From Diphasiastrum complanatum (taxonomy: Eukaryota > Streptophyta > Lycopodiopsida > Lycopodiales > Lycopodiaceae): a DNA stretch of 64,000 bases. The notes under the pieces were generated by a model, which saw only the letters and a list, made by a program, of their open reading frames with translations, was not told the origin of the DNA and searched no databases. This document shows, piece after piece, positions 1 through 10,117 of the stretch. The stretch is taken from the NCBI GenBank assembly GCA_029204225.1, contig CM055101.1, positions 45,630,180 through 45,694,179 of the forward strand. The letters run 5' to 3'. The position numbers and the translations under genes are program-made. Position 1 is the stretch's first letter, and the number at the start of each line of letters is the position of its first letter.

Positions 1-2903
1 ATGGGTGTCCCTGTGCAGCTGATAGTGGAGGATAGGTCCGAGGAGTGTGTGCCCGTGGGCCTGCTACTGGTGGAGGAACTGGATGTGGAGGGGCCGTCCC
101 TGCAGGAGGCAAGTACAGCGGCGATAAGTACTGAAAGGGGCGCTGCGGTGGACGGTACTGGTACATCTTGGGTGCTGCCAAAGGAGGAGCCGGTGCTGTG
201 GGTGCTGCCAAAGGAGGAGCCCGTGCCGTGGGTGCTGCCAATGGAGGAGGATGTGTTGTGGGTGCTGTCACGCAGGAGCGTCTGTAGATGTGGGTGCTGC
301 AAGAGAAAATCTGGGCACAGATGGTGGCCTGCCATGGAGACCTGTTGCTGCAAAACTGGATGGCGATGAAGGGGCTGCAGGCCTCAACGGTATTGGTGGC
401 ACTGGAGGTGTTGTGCGGCGCACATACACCCTCTGAGGAACTGGAGGAATTGCAGGCACCTCGTGTAGCTACTCTGGCTGAGACTCTGTGTAGGGCATGT
501 TGGCTAGAGAGGATGGGGGCGCCCTGACGCTCGGCATCTGCTGGGCCTCTGAATTCGAGTCTGCAATCAAGTCGTCCAGCTGGGCATCCGAATACAAATG
601 CTCTGGGCTCTGGGACTCATCATGTTCACACGGAGGCAGCACAGTCCTGTGGTGCGTGCATTGAAATACTTCAGCACATTGTGGCAGAGGTGGAACTTCA
701 ACGAAACACAACAATGGAGGATAAAATGAGATGCATACCTGAGAAAGGACACGCAGTGCAAGACGCTGTATAGATGGGTATGTGCTACCGAACATGGTCC
801 ACCAGGTAATGGGTAGCTGCCTCCTCTCTGGATCCTGAGCAGCCGGGTGGCCGAATGTGCCCATGCCGAAACGAAATGCAGCAAGCTCCTCCATGAGCCT
901 GATAGGATCCCAACCTATATGTGGACCCACCCTGTGAATGTACTGAAGCCAATCGGCCTCGAGCTCCCTGTCTGCGATCTGTGTCGGAGAGAGGAAGAGG
1001 GGATGCAGCATGTGTGCAACGCTGTGGATACTCTTGTGGAAGTAGTTCCACCGCGTCTCCCAGATGAACTTCAGCTCGGTCATCCTGCAGGTGAGAGGCA
1101 TTTGGTTTAGGGCATTACGAAAAAACGTAACATCGACAGAAAAACAAACTAGCAAACACTGAAAAGATAAAGAACAATTACAACACTGTACCGCTTACCT
1201 CTCTGGCTGCAAGATGGGCAGCTGCAGGAACTGTCCAATCTAGTCCATGAGCTCATATACCAGTCCAAGTGTCGACCCCTCGCTGTCAGCCATGCGGAGC
1301 ACAATGTATAGTGGTCGAAGCAGTCCTGACAATGTTTGTGCATCCCTCCAGAATTGGTCTCCCCTCACCGTGGAAGAAAAGTGCTCCCCATCCTCAGTGT
1401 GCTGAAACGTACTGGCACACCAAAGATCACTGGCAACCATCTGTAGAAGCTGTGCCCTACACCTGATCAGACGGTCGATGACCACCAAGTCGAATGCAAA
1501 GCGTGTGGGGGCTGGCTTACGGAGGTCCAGATGGCTGAACACCCGGAACATGGCAAGAACACGCCTTTTCCTGGTGACTTTTGTCACCAGGAAGAGGGCC
1601 TCACGGACGATGGCTCTAACCGAGGGAAGTGCACCTATGTCCCCCATCAGAAGGTCTATGCCGTGCGCGGCACAGGGGGTATGAACAATGTGAGGGAACT
1701 CGGCCTCTAGCAGTACACCCATCTGAATGCAGTTTGTGGCATTGTCCGTCACCATCGTGACGCCATGTTGTGGGCCTATGGACAGGATGGAAGACCTGAT
1801 GACATCAAACATGAACTTTGCAGATATGACTCTCCCCCCCTACTGCAATCCACGACCCTCAAAAATTGTGTGCCCATGCAGCTGGAGACCAAGATGTTGA
1901 GGATCGGCCTCCTCCTGACATCTGTTAGCCATTGGACATGATGCTGCAACCGTAAGTGGCCCAGTGGCGACATAGAGGCTCCATCTCTCTAGACAAGGAC
2001 TCTACCCTATCCCTCAGCATGTGTGTACGGACAACCTCTGAACTGGGGACTCTCCAGCTAGGCTGACAGACTGTGCAAGGCGGAAGGCCCTTCTGAAGGG
2101 TTCAGAGTCGGTGATGTAAAATGGAAGGTTTAGCTCATAAATCAGACTGGCCACGGCCTGTGTGGCCTCTCTGTCCATGTGCGGCTGATGCGTCCCGCGA
2201 ATGCTCTGCTGCCTAAGAACTCTCCTAGCTGGGCGACGGGTAGCGGACCTCCAGCACGGTGCACCAAACGTGACGGGAATGGATGATGACACGACAGGCT
2301 GGGCACTAGTGGATGCATCAGCTGTAGACGTGGAATGGGGAGAGTGGGATGCACTGGCCGGGATGGGTGCAGCAGCGTAAGTGGGGTACACTGGTGGAGG
2401 GTGGACATCTGGCATGGGATACGAAAAGAAAGTCGTAAACTGGCGGAGTGCGAGCAACAGTAGGTGGTGGTGGAACCGCAGTGGCAACTGGCGGACGCGG
2501 TGGGACAGGATCCACCGGAATGGGTGCAGATGCAGGTGCGTGAGGCGGAACTGTCTGAGGGGGATGAGGGGCAAAGGGACTGGACGAGGATGCACTCCCT
2601 CTCCTCGTGCGTGCCAGCCAAGCAGGCAGCAACTCAGGGTCAACCACATAAGGAGCGGTGCAAAACCGAAGAACACCCTCCGAAATGGTGTTCTTCCCCG
2701 CCACAAGACGTGGCCCGTAGGTATCCAAAAGTCGCTGCCTGACGGGAACGGACATGCTGGCACAGAGGGCAGCATTCAGTGTGCCACCATCTCTCTCGCG
2801 TGCGCCGAGTAGGTGGCCTTTAAGGCGAGTGAGGGTGGCAACGAACTCGGTCAGGCAATATCGACAGCGCACGATCCTTGCACCGGACTTGTTAGACTTG
2901 TCA

Positions 2904-2908
2904 GGAAC
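2904..2908. repeat. 5-bp target-site duplication, left copy (GGAAC)
   Basis: GGAAC lies directly before TGTTACGAG at 2909 and again at 4089-4093, directly after the terminal TAACA. Removing the insert and one GGAAC restores the transposase sequence seen uninterrupted in copy C (GGCAACCCGCCTGAC there, GGAACCCGCCTGAC here). Five bases is the usual duplication size for LTR retrotransposons. Confidence 0.85.
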
Positions 2909-3147
2909 TGTTACGAGCTCGTAACCAGTGCCGAACCCTAGAGAACACAGATAGGTCAGATACCACAGTCAGGGTCGTGTCCAGCGTACACGACCAACAG
3001 GGCAAGACAGTGTGAGTAGTGTGCCCCAGCACGGTCCATAGCCATGGCGGGCCTAACACAGCCTAGGGACCCTGTCAGCAGGATAGGGCTCCCAGTTGGG
3101 TCCCGACGTGCAGTCGGCCACGTCAGTGACACGTGGCCGACACTTGG
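2909..3147 (+). repeat. LTR, 3'-truncated copy
   Basis: Matches the first 240 or so bases of the complete LTR at 3383. It stops after GGCAGTAG and switches directly to pol sequence. Confidence 0.85.
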
Positions 3148-3149
3148 CA

Positions 3150-3371
3150 GTAGGGGACAGTGTTCTAGTTCTCCCATTGGATCCCCAACAACCTCCACAT
3201 GAACCAGAGGAGATTCTTGATAGTAGAGAGACGCAGACTCGTCATACTCTATACCGAGAATATCTGGTTAAGTGGAATGATCAGCCTGTTGAGAATGCCA
3301 CTTGGGAAAGAGGCAGCGTCCTTCGCAAGATTTTTCCAGACTTTGTCTTAGAGGACCAAGATGGTTCTTAA
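3150..3371 (+). pseudogene. Chromodomain end of a Ty3/gypsy polyprotein
   Basis: The reading frame gives PEEILDSRETQTRHTLYREY followed by LVKWNDQPVENATWE, and ends at a stop at 3369-3371. The EYLVKW...ATWE pattern is the chromodomain found at the C-terminus of chromovirus integrases, where it is thought to guide integration to modified histones. Only this last piece of pol remains, and upstream the frame runs into LTR sequence. It lies just before a polypurine tract and LTR, the expected place for the end of pol. Confidence 0.85.
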
Positions 3372-3382
3372 GGGGGAGGGAG
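3370..3382 (+). other. Polypurine tract
   Basis: AAGGGGGAGGGAG directly precedes the LTR start at 3383. This is the normal position of the plus-strand primer. Confidence 0.75.
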
Positions 3383-3740
3383 TGTTACGAGCTCGTAACC
3401 AGTGTCAAACCCTAGAGAACACAGATAGGTCAGATACCACAGTCAGGGTCGTGTCCAGCGTACATGACCAACAGGGCAAGACAGTGTGAGTAGTGTGCCC
3501 CAGCACGGTCCATAGCCATGGCGGGCCTAACACAGCCTAGGGACCCTGTCAGCGAGATAGGGCTCCCAGTTGGGTCCCGACGTGCAGTCGGCCACGTCAG
3601 TGACACGTGGCCGACACTTGGCAGTAGCATGCTACCAGTCCTCACACTGGGCTAGGAGGGGCTTACTCTATATCAGGGAGTAGGCAAGGTTGGGTGGATC
3701 AGTTAGTGTTTGCCCTACTGTGGTATTAGGATCTATTACA
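3383..3740 (+). repeat. Complete LTR (358 bp)
   Basis: Begins TGTTACGAGCTCGTAAC and ends CTATTACA. The preceding polypurine tract and following primer binding site confirm both edges. Confidence 0.85.
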
Positions 3741-3741
3741 C

Positions 3742-3753
3742 TGGTATCAGAGC
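3742..3753 (+). other. Primer binding site for initiator tRNA-Met
   Basis: TGGTATCAGAGC lies one base after the LTR end. This is the usual plant retrotransposon site complementary to the 3' end of the initiator methionine tRNA. Here it lies in the loop between two inverted LTRs rather than before gag. Confidence 0.9.
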
Positions 3754-4088
3754 ACCACAGTAGGGCAAACACTAACTGATCCACCCAACCTTGCCTACTC
3801 CCTGATATAGAGTAAGCCCCTCCTAGCCCAGTGTGAGGACTGGTAGCATGCTACTGCCAAGTGTCGGCCACGTGTCACTGACGTGGCCGACTGCACGTCG
3901 GGACCCAACTGGGAGCCCTATCTCGCTGACAGTGTCCCTAGGCTGTGTGCCATGGCTATGGACCGTGCTGGGGCACACTACTCACACTGTCTTGCCCTAT
4001 TGGTCATGTACGCTGGACACGACCCTGACTGTGGTATCTGACCTATCTGTGTTCTCTAGGGTTCGGCACTAGTTACGAGCTCGTAACA
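3754..4088 (-). repeat. Inverted LTR copy
   Basis: Reverse complement of LTR positions 3383-3724, with a short deletion near 3950 and scattered substitutions. It ends at the palindromic terminus CTCGTAACA. Confidence 0.85.
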
Positions 4089-4612
4089 GGAACCCGCCTG
4101 ACAATGTCCACCTCGTCCCACAGATCGGCAAGGTTATGTCTCTTACTTCCAGCCGGTTTCTCCTTTATTGCTCTTATTGGCAAGTACCTTCCCAATGCAC
4201 CATCTCTGTAGAAAGGAATAGGGAAAGAAGGCAGAGATCTCTGTGGGTGCAATAGGAGTCGGAAGGCTTGAAAAAACCACAATAAAGGCCGAAATAGCAA
4301 TAGCAGGGGAGGACGCGATCAATGCAATGCGAAGACAGCTGGGAGGGCGCGGACAGTAGGGCGATGGGCATACAACAGAGAGGGCTCGGACAGCAGGGAG
4401 GGCGCGAACAATAGGGCGACGGGCAAGAAGAGAGATGAAGCGAGGGGGGGGGGATTAGGTTAAAAAAATATATAGTGATATATTAAATGCTAAAAAATAT
4501 TATATGTTAAAAAATAATATATATTGTGGAACCGCGAATCAGTATGGATCCGCGGTACCACACTGGATCCGCGATACCGGGATCGGCGGATCCTGGTACC
4601 GCTGGATCTATG

Positions 4613-4634
4613 ATATATATGTATATATATATAT
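4613..4634. repeat. (TA)n tract between elements A and B
   Basis: About 22 bp of alternating T and A with one G. It separates the CTATG end of A from the CATAG end of B. Confidence 0.85.
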
Positions 4635-4858
4635 CATAGTACCTCATGGTACCGCTAGTATGGTACCGCCGATGCCATATCAGTGGTATCGCCGGTACGG
4701 TACCGCCCTGGGATCCACGGTACCAGGGCGGTACCATTATATTTTTAATAAATTTTTTTTGCATATTAACTACCAAAAAAGGACAAAAAAATTAAAAAAA
4801 GGGGGTTCTGGGTGTAAAAAAAGAGGGTACAGTACATGATGCAGGGGACTGTTGCAGT

Positions 4859-5041
4859 GGCACATGGGCACTGCGAGTGAGCAGACCGAGGGGCCAATGG
4901 GAGACCAACACAGGGGGGTAGCATCACATGGGGGCAAGTACAGAGGCACATGGGCATTGTGGGTGAGCAGACCATGGGCCCAATGGGAGACCAACACAGG
5001 GGGGAGCATCACATGGGGGCAGGTACAGAGGCACATGGAGG
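4859..5041 (+). repeat. 85/86-bp subterminal tandem repeat, copy B
   Basis: Units begin GGCACATGG at 4859, 4945 and 5030 (periods 86 and 85 bp); the third is partial. The units are rich in CACATGGG and ACCAACACAGGGGGG. They lie between the element end and the accessory-gene promoter, as in C and D. Confidence 0.85.
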
Positions 5042-5258
5042 GATGATGGGGATCCACATGGCCGATCAGGCTGTGGGGATAAATAGGCACTCACAATGCC
5101 ATTGTGGTCAGCATTTTCAGAGGCTGTGAGAGAGCTAGTGATAGCCAGTGAGAGAGCAAGCGAGAGCCGGTGACACGCTGTGAGAGGCTGTTTGAGAGCC
5201 AGGGTGTTGTGAGAGGGTGTTCAAGGACCAGGGTGCTGTGAGGAGAAGGTCGATCGAG

Positions 5259-5430
5259 ATGGCAGACCGAAGCCCGAGGGCGAATCCAGGAGGAAGCTTG
5301 AGGAAGATATCCGAAGGCACAACGAGAGACATCGGAAGCAAGAGGCAGATATCCGAGAGATGCTGCGACAGACTCGACAGAGAAATCCGGAACTGGAGCC
5401 ACCCGCCCCCGCTGTGGATCCTGTCCCCAC
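5259..5430 (+). pseudogene. Truncated accessory-protein gene of copy B
   Basis: Corresponds to the first half of the 121-aa accessory ORF of copy C, starting at the matching ATG. It is frameshifted soon after the start and ends at the 1.5-kb deletion junction, where it runs into transposase exon 4 in antisense. No functional protein is expected. Confidence 0.8.
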
Positions 5431-8400
5431 GTGTGGCATGCTGGCAAGAGATGATGGGGGCGCCCTGACACTCGGCATCTGCTGGGCCTTTGAATCCAAT
5501 GTGGCAACCAAGTCGGCCAGCTGGGCATCCGAATACAAATGCTCTGGGCTCTGGGACTCATCCTGTGCACCAGCCTCTAAATCATCCTGTGCACCAACCT
5601 CTGAATCATCCTGTGCACCAACCCCTGAATCAACCCAAGCCTCATCCTGTGCCTCATCATGTGCACCCTGTAGACCCTGCATGGCCTCCCAATCTGTGCA
5701 ATGAAAGTCATCAGGTGCCTCCTCTGGTGTGCTGTCGTAGTAACGGCCATGACTCTGTGCTGCATGCATCCAAACATCTGCGGGACCGGCATATAAACCA
5801 CTCTGCCCTCTATCAAGAGCCTCCTCCATCATGTCGACATAGGTAGGTATGCCACTGCCCCCCCCTGTGTGCCCTGCCTATCTGCCGGTATAACAAGTGC
5901 CATGTGTCCCACCTCTGCCACGTGATGCACCTGTGACCCCTGCCCGTGGCTTGTGCCCTACACCTGTATAATCTGCCTCATCCCTCTCTGGTCTGGCAAA
6001 CACAACCCGAATGGGCTCATCCTCATCATGCTCATCCTATGACACTGGCTCATCTGCCTCATACAATGGGGGCTCTCTGTGCTCAAGCCCAAGCTCTCTC
6101 TCTCTCATCTCGGCAAGCTCCCTCTCTCTCTCTGCCATCAACTGTGTGCCCAGGTCATCTGCAGGCATGGGATGGGTGTTGTCCGTAGGCAAGTCAACCT
6201 GGCGCTCCAAATCTGATATCTTCGTCTGCAAGGTTTAAAATTTGCATGTCAGAGAGACAAATTTATCAAGTAATGAAACCAACATACCAGGAGTCAACCA
6301 ACATGCTATGAAAGATTAGCTTATCACCTACAATGTGCTCGTAATGGTCGGAAGTCTCCTGGCGAGACGTGCGTTGGTGCTACAGAACACCAACCGCTCC
6401 AACTGACTCACTGACAACCGGTTTTTTCTCCTCGTGTGAATGAGTGCCCATGTGCTCCAATTACGCTCACACACGGAGGCAGCACAGTCCTATGGTGCGT
6501 GCATTGAAATACTTCAGCACATTGTGGCAGAGGTGGAACTTCAACGAAACACAACAATGGAGGATAAAATGAGATGCATACTTGAGAAAGGACACGCAGT
6601 GCAAGACGCTGTATAGATGGGTATGTGCTACCGAACATGGTCCACCAGGTAATGGGTAGCTGCCTCCTCTCTGGATCCTGGGCAACCGGGTGGCCGAATG
6701 TGCTCATGCCGAAACGAAATGCAGCGAGCTCCTCCACGAGCCTGATAGCATCCAAACCCATGTGTGGACCCACTCTATGAATGTACTGAAGCCAATCGAA
6801 CTCGAGCTCCCTGTCTGCGATCTGTGTCGGAGAGAGGAAGAGGGGATGCAGTATGTGTGCAACGCTGTGGATACTCCTGTGGAAGTAGTTCCACCGCGTC
6901 TCCCAGATGAACTTCAGCTCTGTCATCCTGCAGGTGAGGGGCATGTGGTTTAGGGCATTACGAAAAAACTTAGCATTGACAGAAAAACAAACTAGCAAGT
7001 ACTGAAAAGATAAAGGTCAGTTACAACACTGTATCGCTTACCTCTCTGGCTGCAAGATGGGCAGCTGCAGGAACTGTCCAATCCGGTTCATGAGCTCATA
7101 CACCAGTCCAAGTGTCGACCCCTCGCTGTCAGCCATGCGGAGCACAATGTAGAGTGGTCGAAGCAGTCCTGACAATGTCTGTGCATCCCTCCAGAACTGG
7201 TCTCCCCTCACCGTGGAAGAAAAGTGCTCTCCATCCTTAGTGTGCGGAAACGTACTGGCACCCCAAAGATCACTGGCAACCATCTGTAGAAGCTGGGCCC
7301 TGCATCTGATCAAACGGTCGATGACCACCAAGTCGAATGCAAAGCGTGTGGGGGCTGGCTTACAGAGGTCCAGATGGCTGAACACCCAGAACATGGCAAG
7401 AACACGCCTCTTTCTGGTGACAAAAGTCACCAGGAAGAGGGCCTCCCGGACGATGGCTCTAACCCAGGGAAGTGCTCCAATGTCCCCCATCAGAAGGTCT
7501 ATGCCGTGGGCTACACAGGGGGTATGAACAATATGAGGGAACTCGGCCTCTAGCAGTACACCCATCTGAATGCAGTTCGTGGCATTGTCCGTCACCACCG
7601 TGACGACATGCTGTGGGCCTATGGCTAGGATGGAAGACCTGATGACATCAAACATGAACTCTGCAGATATGACTCTCCCCCCCCTGCTGCAATCCACTGC
7701 CCTCAAAAAACTGTGTGCCCATGCAGCTGGAGACTAGTATGTTGAGGATCGGCCTCCTCCTGACATCAGTCCTGCCATCGGACATGATGCTGCAACCGTA
7801 AGTGGCCCAGTGTCGACGTAGAGGCTCCATCTCTCTAGACAAGGACTCGACCCAATCCCTCAGCATCTGTGTGCGGACAACCTCTGAACTAGGGACTCTC
7901 CAGCTAGGGCTGACAGACTGTGCAAGGCGGGAGGCCCTTCTGAAGGGCTCAGAGTCGGTGGTGGCAAAGGGCAGGTTCAGCTCGTAAATTAGACTGGCCA
8001 CGGCCTGTGTGGCCTCTCTGTCCATGTGCGGCTGATGCGTGCCGCGAATGGTCTGTTGCACAAGGGCTCTCCCTGGTGGGCGACGGGTGGTGGACCTCCA
8101 GCACGGTGCACCAACCGTGACGGGAATGAACAATGACGCGACAGGCTGGGCACTGGTGGATGCATCGGCTGTAGACGTGGAATGGGGAGAGTGGGATGCA
8201 CTGGCAGGGATGGGTGCAGCAGCATAGGTGGGGTGCACTGGTGGAGGGGCAACATCTGGCATGGGGTACGAAAACTGCTGGCTGAGGAGGTCATCCGGAT
8301 GGGAAGGGAAGGAAGAAGGGATCTCTTCCACATCCTCGAAGGCCCGCCCAGTAGCATCCTGGGCCAGCTCGAGTGGCGGAGAGTCCATGAGAAAGTCGTA

Positions 8401-8923
8401 GACTGGTGGAGTGCGAGCAACAGTGGTTGGTTGTGGAACCGTAGTGGCAAGGCGGACGCGATGGGACGGGATCCACCGGAATCTGAGCAGATGGGGGTGC
8501 GTGAGGCAGAACTGTCTGAGGGGGATGAGGGGCAAAGGGACCGGAGGAGGATGCACTCCCTCTCCTCGTGCGTGCCAGCCAAGCAGGCAGTAACTCTGGG
8601 TCAGCCACATAAGGAGCGGTGCAAAATCGGAGAATGCCCTCCGAAATGGTGTTCTCCCCTGCCACGAGCCGCGGCCCGTAGGTGCCCAGTAGTCGCTGCC
8701 TGTTGGGGACGGTCATGCTGCCACAAGGGGCAGCATTCAAGGTGGCACCATTTTTGGCGCGTGCACCGAGCAGATGGCCTTTAAGGCGAGTGAGGGATGC
8801 AGCAAACTCGACGAGACAATATCGGCAGCGCACGATCTTCTGACCGGTCTTGTTGGCCTTGTCGGCAACCCGCCTGACAATGTCTACCTCGTCCCACAGA
8901 CCGGAAAGGTCGGATTGCACCAT
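5431..8923 (-). pseudogene. Transposase pseudogene of copy B
   Basis: Exon 1 (about 7042-8923) still shows the start MVQSDLSGLWDEVD, the BED finger CRYC...RLKGHL, the SDG(R)TD core, VTDNATNC and CVAHGIDL. It is split into three frames by frameshifts near 7700 and 8400. Exon 2 is 6582-6927 and exon 3 is 6328-6489, the latter ending with TAG in place of the CAG of copy C. Exon 4 (5431-6225) keeps only its N-terminal half because of the deletion, so the AT-hook region is gone. This could be a source of small RNAs but not of an active transposase. Confidence 0.85.
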
Positions 8924-9140
8924 TGCAGATGAAATGAGGGATGGATTGCTGGAAAAAAAACAGCAGGGTTCACTGTTGGAGAGACGCTGAAAATGGGCGA
9001 AGGCAGGGCGAAGCAAGTCAGATGCAAGGCAGGGCAATGCGTGGGCGAAGGGCGATGCAAGGAATCGAAGGCAGGCAGGCGGAAACAGTAGCGATGGCAG
9101 GGCGGAGGAGGGCGCAAAAATATTTCTGATGAAATGCGAG

Positions 9141-9285
9141 GGGGGCGGGTAGTTTAGGTTAAAAAAAATATTAAATAATATATTATATTGTGGTACCGCG
9201 GTACCATGTTAGGGGGGCGGGTAGTTTAGGTTAAAAAAAATATTAAATAATATATTATATTGTGGTACCGCGGTACCAACATGGT
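9141..9285. repeat. 72-bp tandem duplication at the end of copy B
   Basis: The block GGGGGGCGGGTAGTTTAGG, then an AT-rich stretch, then GTGGTACCGCGGTACC occurs twice in a row with a 72-bp offset. It is present once in C and D. Confidence 0.85.
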
Positions 9286-9406
9286 ACCGCGGTACCAACA
9301 TGGTACCGCAGTACCAGTATGGTCCCGCGGTACCAGTACGGTCCCGCGGTACCAGTACGGTCCAGCGGTACCGGGATCCGCGGTACCCAATACCGCGGGT
9401 ACCATG

Positions 9407-9411
9407 ATACA

Positions 9412-9451
<40 letters not shown>

Positions 9452-9466
9452 CACATATATATATAT
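9407..9466. repeat. (TA)n tract between elements B and C
   Basis: About 60 bp of TA repeats with a few C interruptions. It lies exactly between CCATG of B and CATAG of C. Confidence 0.9.
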
Positions 9467-9569
9467 CATAGTTCCTCGTGGTACCGCTGGTATGGTACCG
9501 CCGGTACCATATCAGTGGTACCGCCGGTACGGTACCGCCCTGGGATCCGCGGTACCAGGGCGGTACCAT
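9467..9569. repeat. Left palindrome-rich terminus of copy C
   Basis: Starts CATAGTTCCTCGTGGTACCG and contains a dense array of GGTACC and GGATCC hexamers, many in the context CCGCGGTACC or GGTACCGCC. It is followed by an A/T homopolymer-rich stretch. The same array ends every copy in the chain, so it probably holds transposase binding sites. Confidence 0.75.
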
Positions 9570-9717
9570 TTTTAATATTTTTTTTTATTTTTTAATATAT
9601 TTTTAATAATTTTTTTTTGCATATTAACTACCAAAAAAGGACAAAAAAAAGATATAAAAGGGGGTTCTGGGTGTAAAAAAAGAGGGTACAGTACATGATG
9701 CAGGGGACTGTTGCAGT

Positions 9718-9900
9718 GGCACATGGGCACTGCGAGTGAGCAGACCGAGGGGCCAATGGGAGACCAACACAGGGGGGTAGCATCACATGGGGGCAAGTAC
9801 AGAGGCACATGGGCATTGTGGGTGAGCAGACCATGGGCCCAATGGGAGACCAACACAGGGGGGAGCATCACATGGGGGCGGGTACGGAGGCACATGGAGG
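9718..9900 (+). repeat. 85/86-bp subterminal tandem repeat, copy C
   Basis: Units start GGCACATGG at 9718, 9804 and 9889; the third is partial. They lie upstream of the accessory-gene TATA box and are conserved in B and D. They may be enhancer or transposase-binding repeats, like the subterminal repeats of Ac/Ds. Confidence 0.85.
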
Positions 9901-9936
9901 GATGATGGGGATCCACATGGCTGATCAGGCTGTGGG

Positions 9937-9947
9937 GATAAATAGGC
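9937..9947 (+). promoter_or_regulatory. TATA box of the accessory gene (copy C)
   Basis: GATAAATAGGC lies about 180 bp before the ATG at 10118 and directly after the subterminal repeats. It is conserved in B and in D (reverse strand, 21491-21500). Confidence 0.6.
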
Positions 9948-10117
9948 ACTCACAATGCCATTGTGGTCGGCATTTTCAGAGGCTGTGAGAGGGCTAGTGA
10001 TAGACAGTGAGAGAGCAAGCGAGAGCCGGTGACAGGCTGTGAGAGGCTGTTTGAGAGCCAGGGTGCTGTGAGAGGGTGTTCAAGGATCAGGGTGCTGTGA
10101 GGAGAAGGTCGATCGAG

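Larger units (their letters stand above)
2909..4088 (+). mobile_element. Rearranged chromovirus (Ty3/gypsy) insertion with inverted LTRs
   Basis: A 1,180-bp insert inside copy A. In order it holds a 3'-truncated LTR (2909-3147), the 3' end of pol with a chromodomain (3150-3371), a polypurine tract, a complete LTR (3383-3740, 358 bp, TG...CA), a primer binding site (3742-3753), and an inverted, 5'-outward LTR (3754-4088). Both outer ends are therefore the same LTR terminus, which contains the perfect 16-bp palindrome GTTACGAGCTCGTAAC. The complete LTR and the inverted copy form a hairpin with arms of about 340 bp and a 29-bp loop. A 5-bp duplication flanks the whole unit, so it probably integrated in this form. 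Confidence 0.85.
1..4130 (-). pseudogene. Transposase pseudogene of copy A
   Basis: Homologous at protein level to the intact transposase of copy C. From the 5' end: an N-terminal stub with LWDEVDIVRRV (4089-4130), the LTR insertion, a BED finger CRYC...RLKGHL (about 2800-2870), a Pro-rich linker with frameshifts, then the core with VTDNATNC and CAAHGIDL (1240-1812). Exon 1 ends at a donor near 1199 and exon 2 is 739-1084. Exon 3 is reduced to about 20 bases fused to exon 4 (about 1-624). The initiator Met found in C and D is not present at the equivalent place. Frameshifts, the internal deletion and the insertion make it non-functional. It shares the Lys version of the LVT(K/F)VTRK segment with copy D. 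Confidence 0.8.
1..4612 (-). mobile_element. hAT-type DNA transposon copy A (left end outside window)
   Basis: This is the first of five related elements. It runs on the minus strand, with the transposase 5' end at high coordinates. Its right terminus is a run of GGATCC/GGTACC palindromes ending in CTATG (4608-4612) immediately before a (TA)n tract; read inwards this is CATAG, the same end as the other copies. Most of exon 4 and exon 3 are fused by an internal deletion near 625, and an LTR-retroelement derivative sits at 2909-4088. The left part lies beyond the window. Compared with copy C, it is the most diverged of the large copies. Confidence 0.8.
4635..9406 (-). mobile_element. hAT-type DNA transposon copy B (decayed, internally deleted)
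   Basis: Starts CATAGTACC and ends GGTACCATG next to TA tracts on both sides. It has the same order as copy C: palindrome-rich end, 85-bp repeats, accessory gene, transposase exons 4 to 1, palindrome-rich end. About 1.5 kb is deleted, joining the accessory gene directly to transposase exon 4 near 5431. Length 4.77 kb against 6.25 kb for C. Confidence 0.85.

Noticed and set aside
3430-4072. Small ORFs inside the LTR copies (71-80 aa, near identical)
   Set aside because: They are readings of LTR sequence present in each copy in either orientation, with no protein motif.
9260-9400. Regularly spaced GGTACC palindromes as a CRISPR-like array
   Set aside because: The repeats are short palindromes with irregular spacing and no unique spacers, and they lie at transposon ends in plant DNA.
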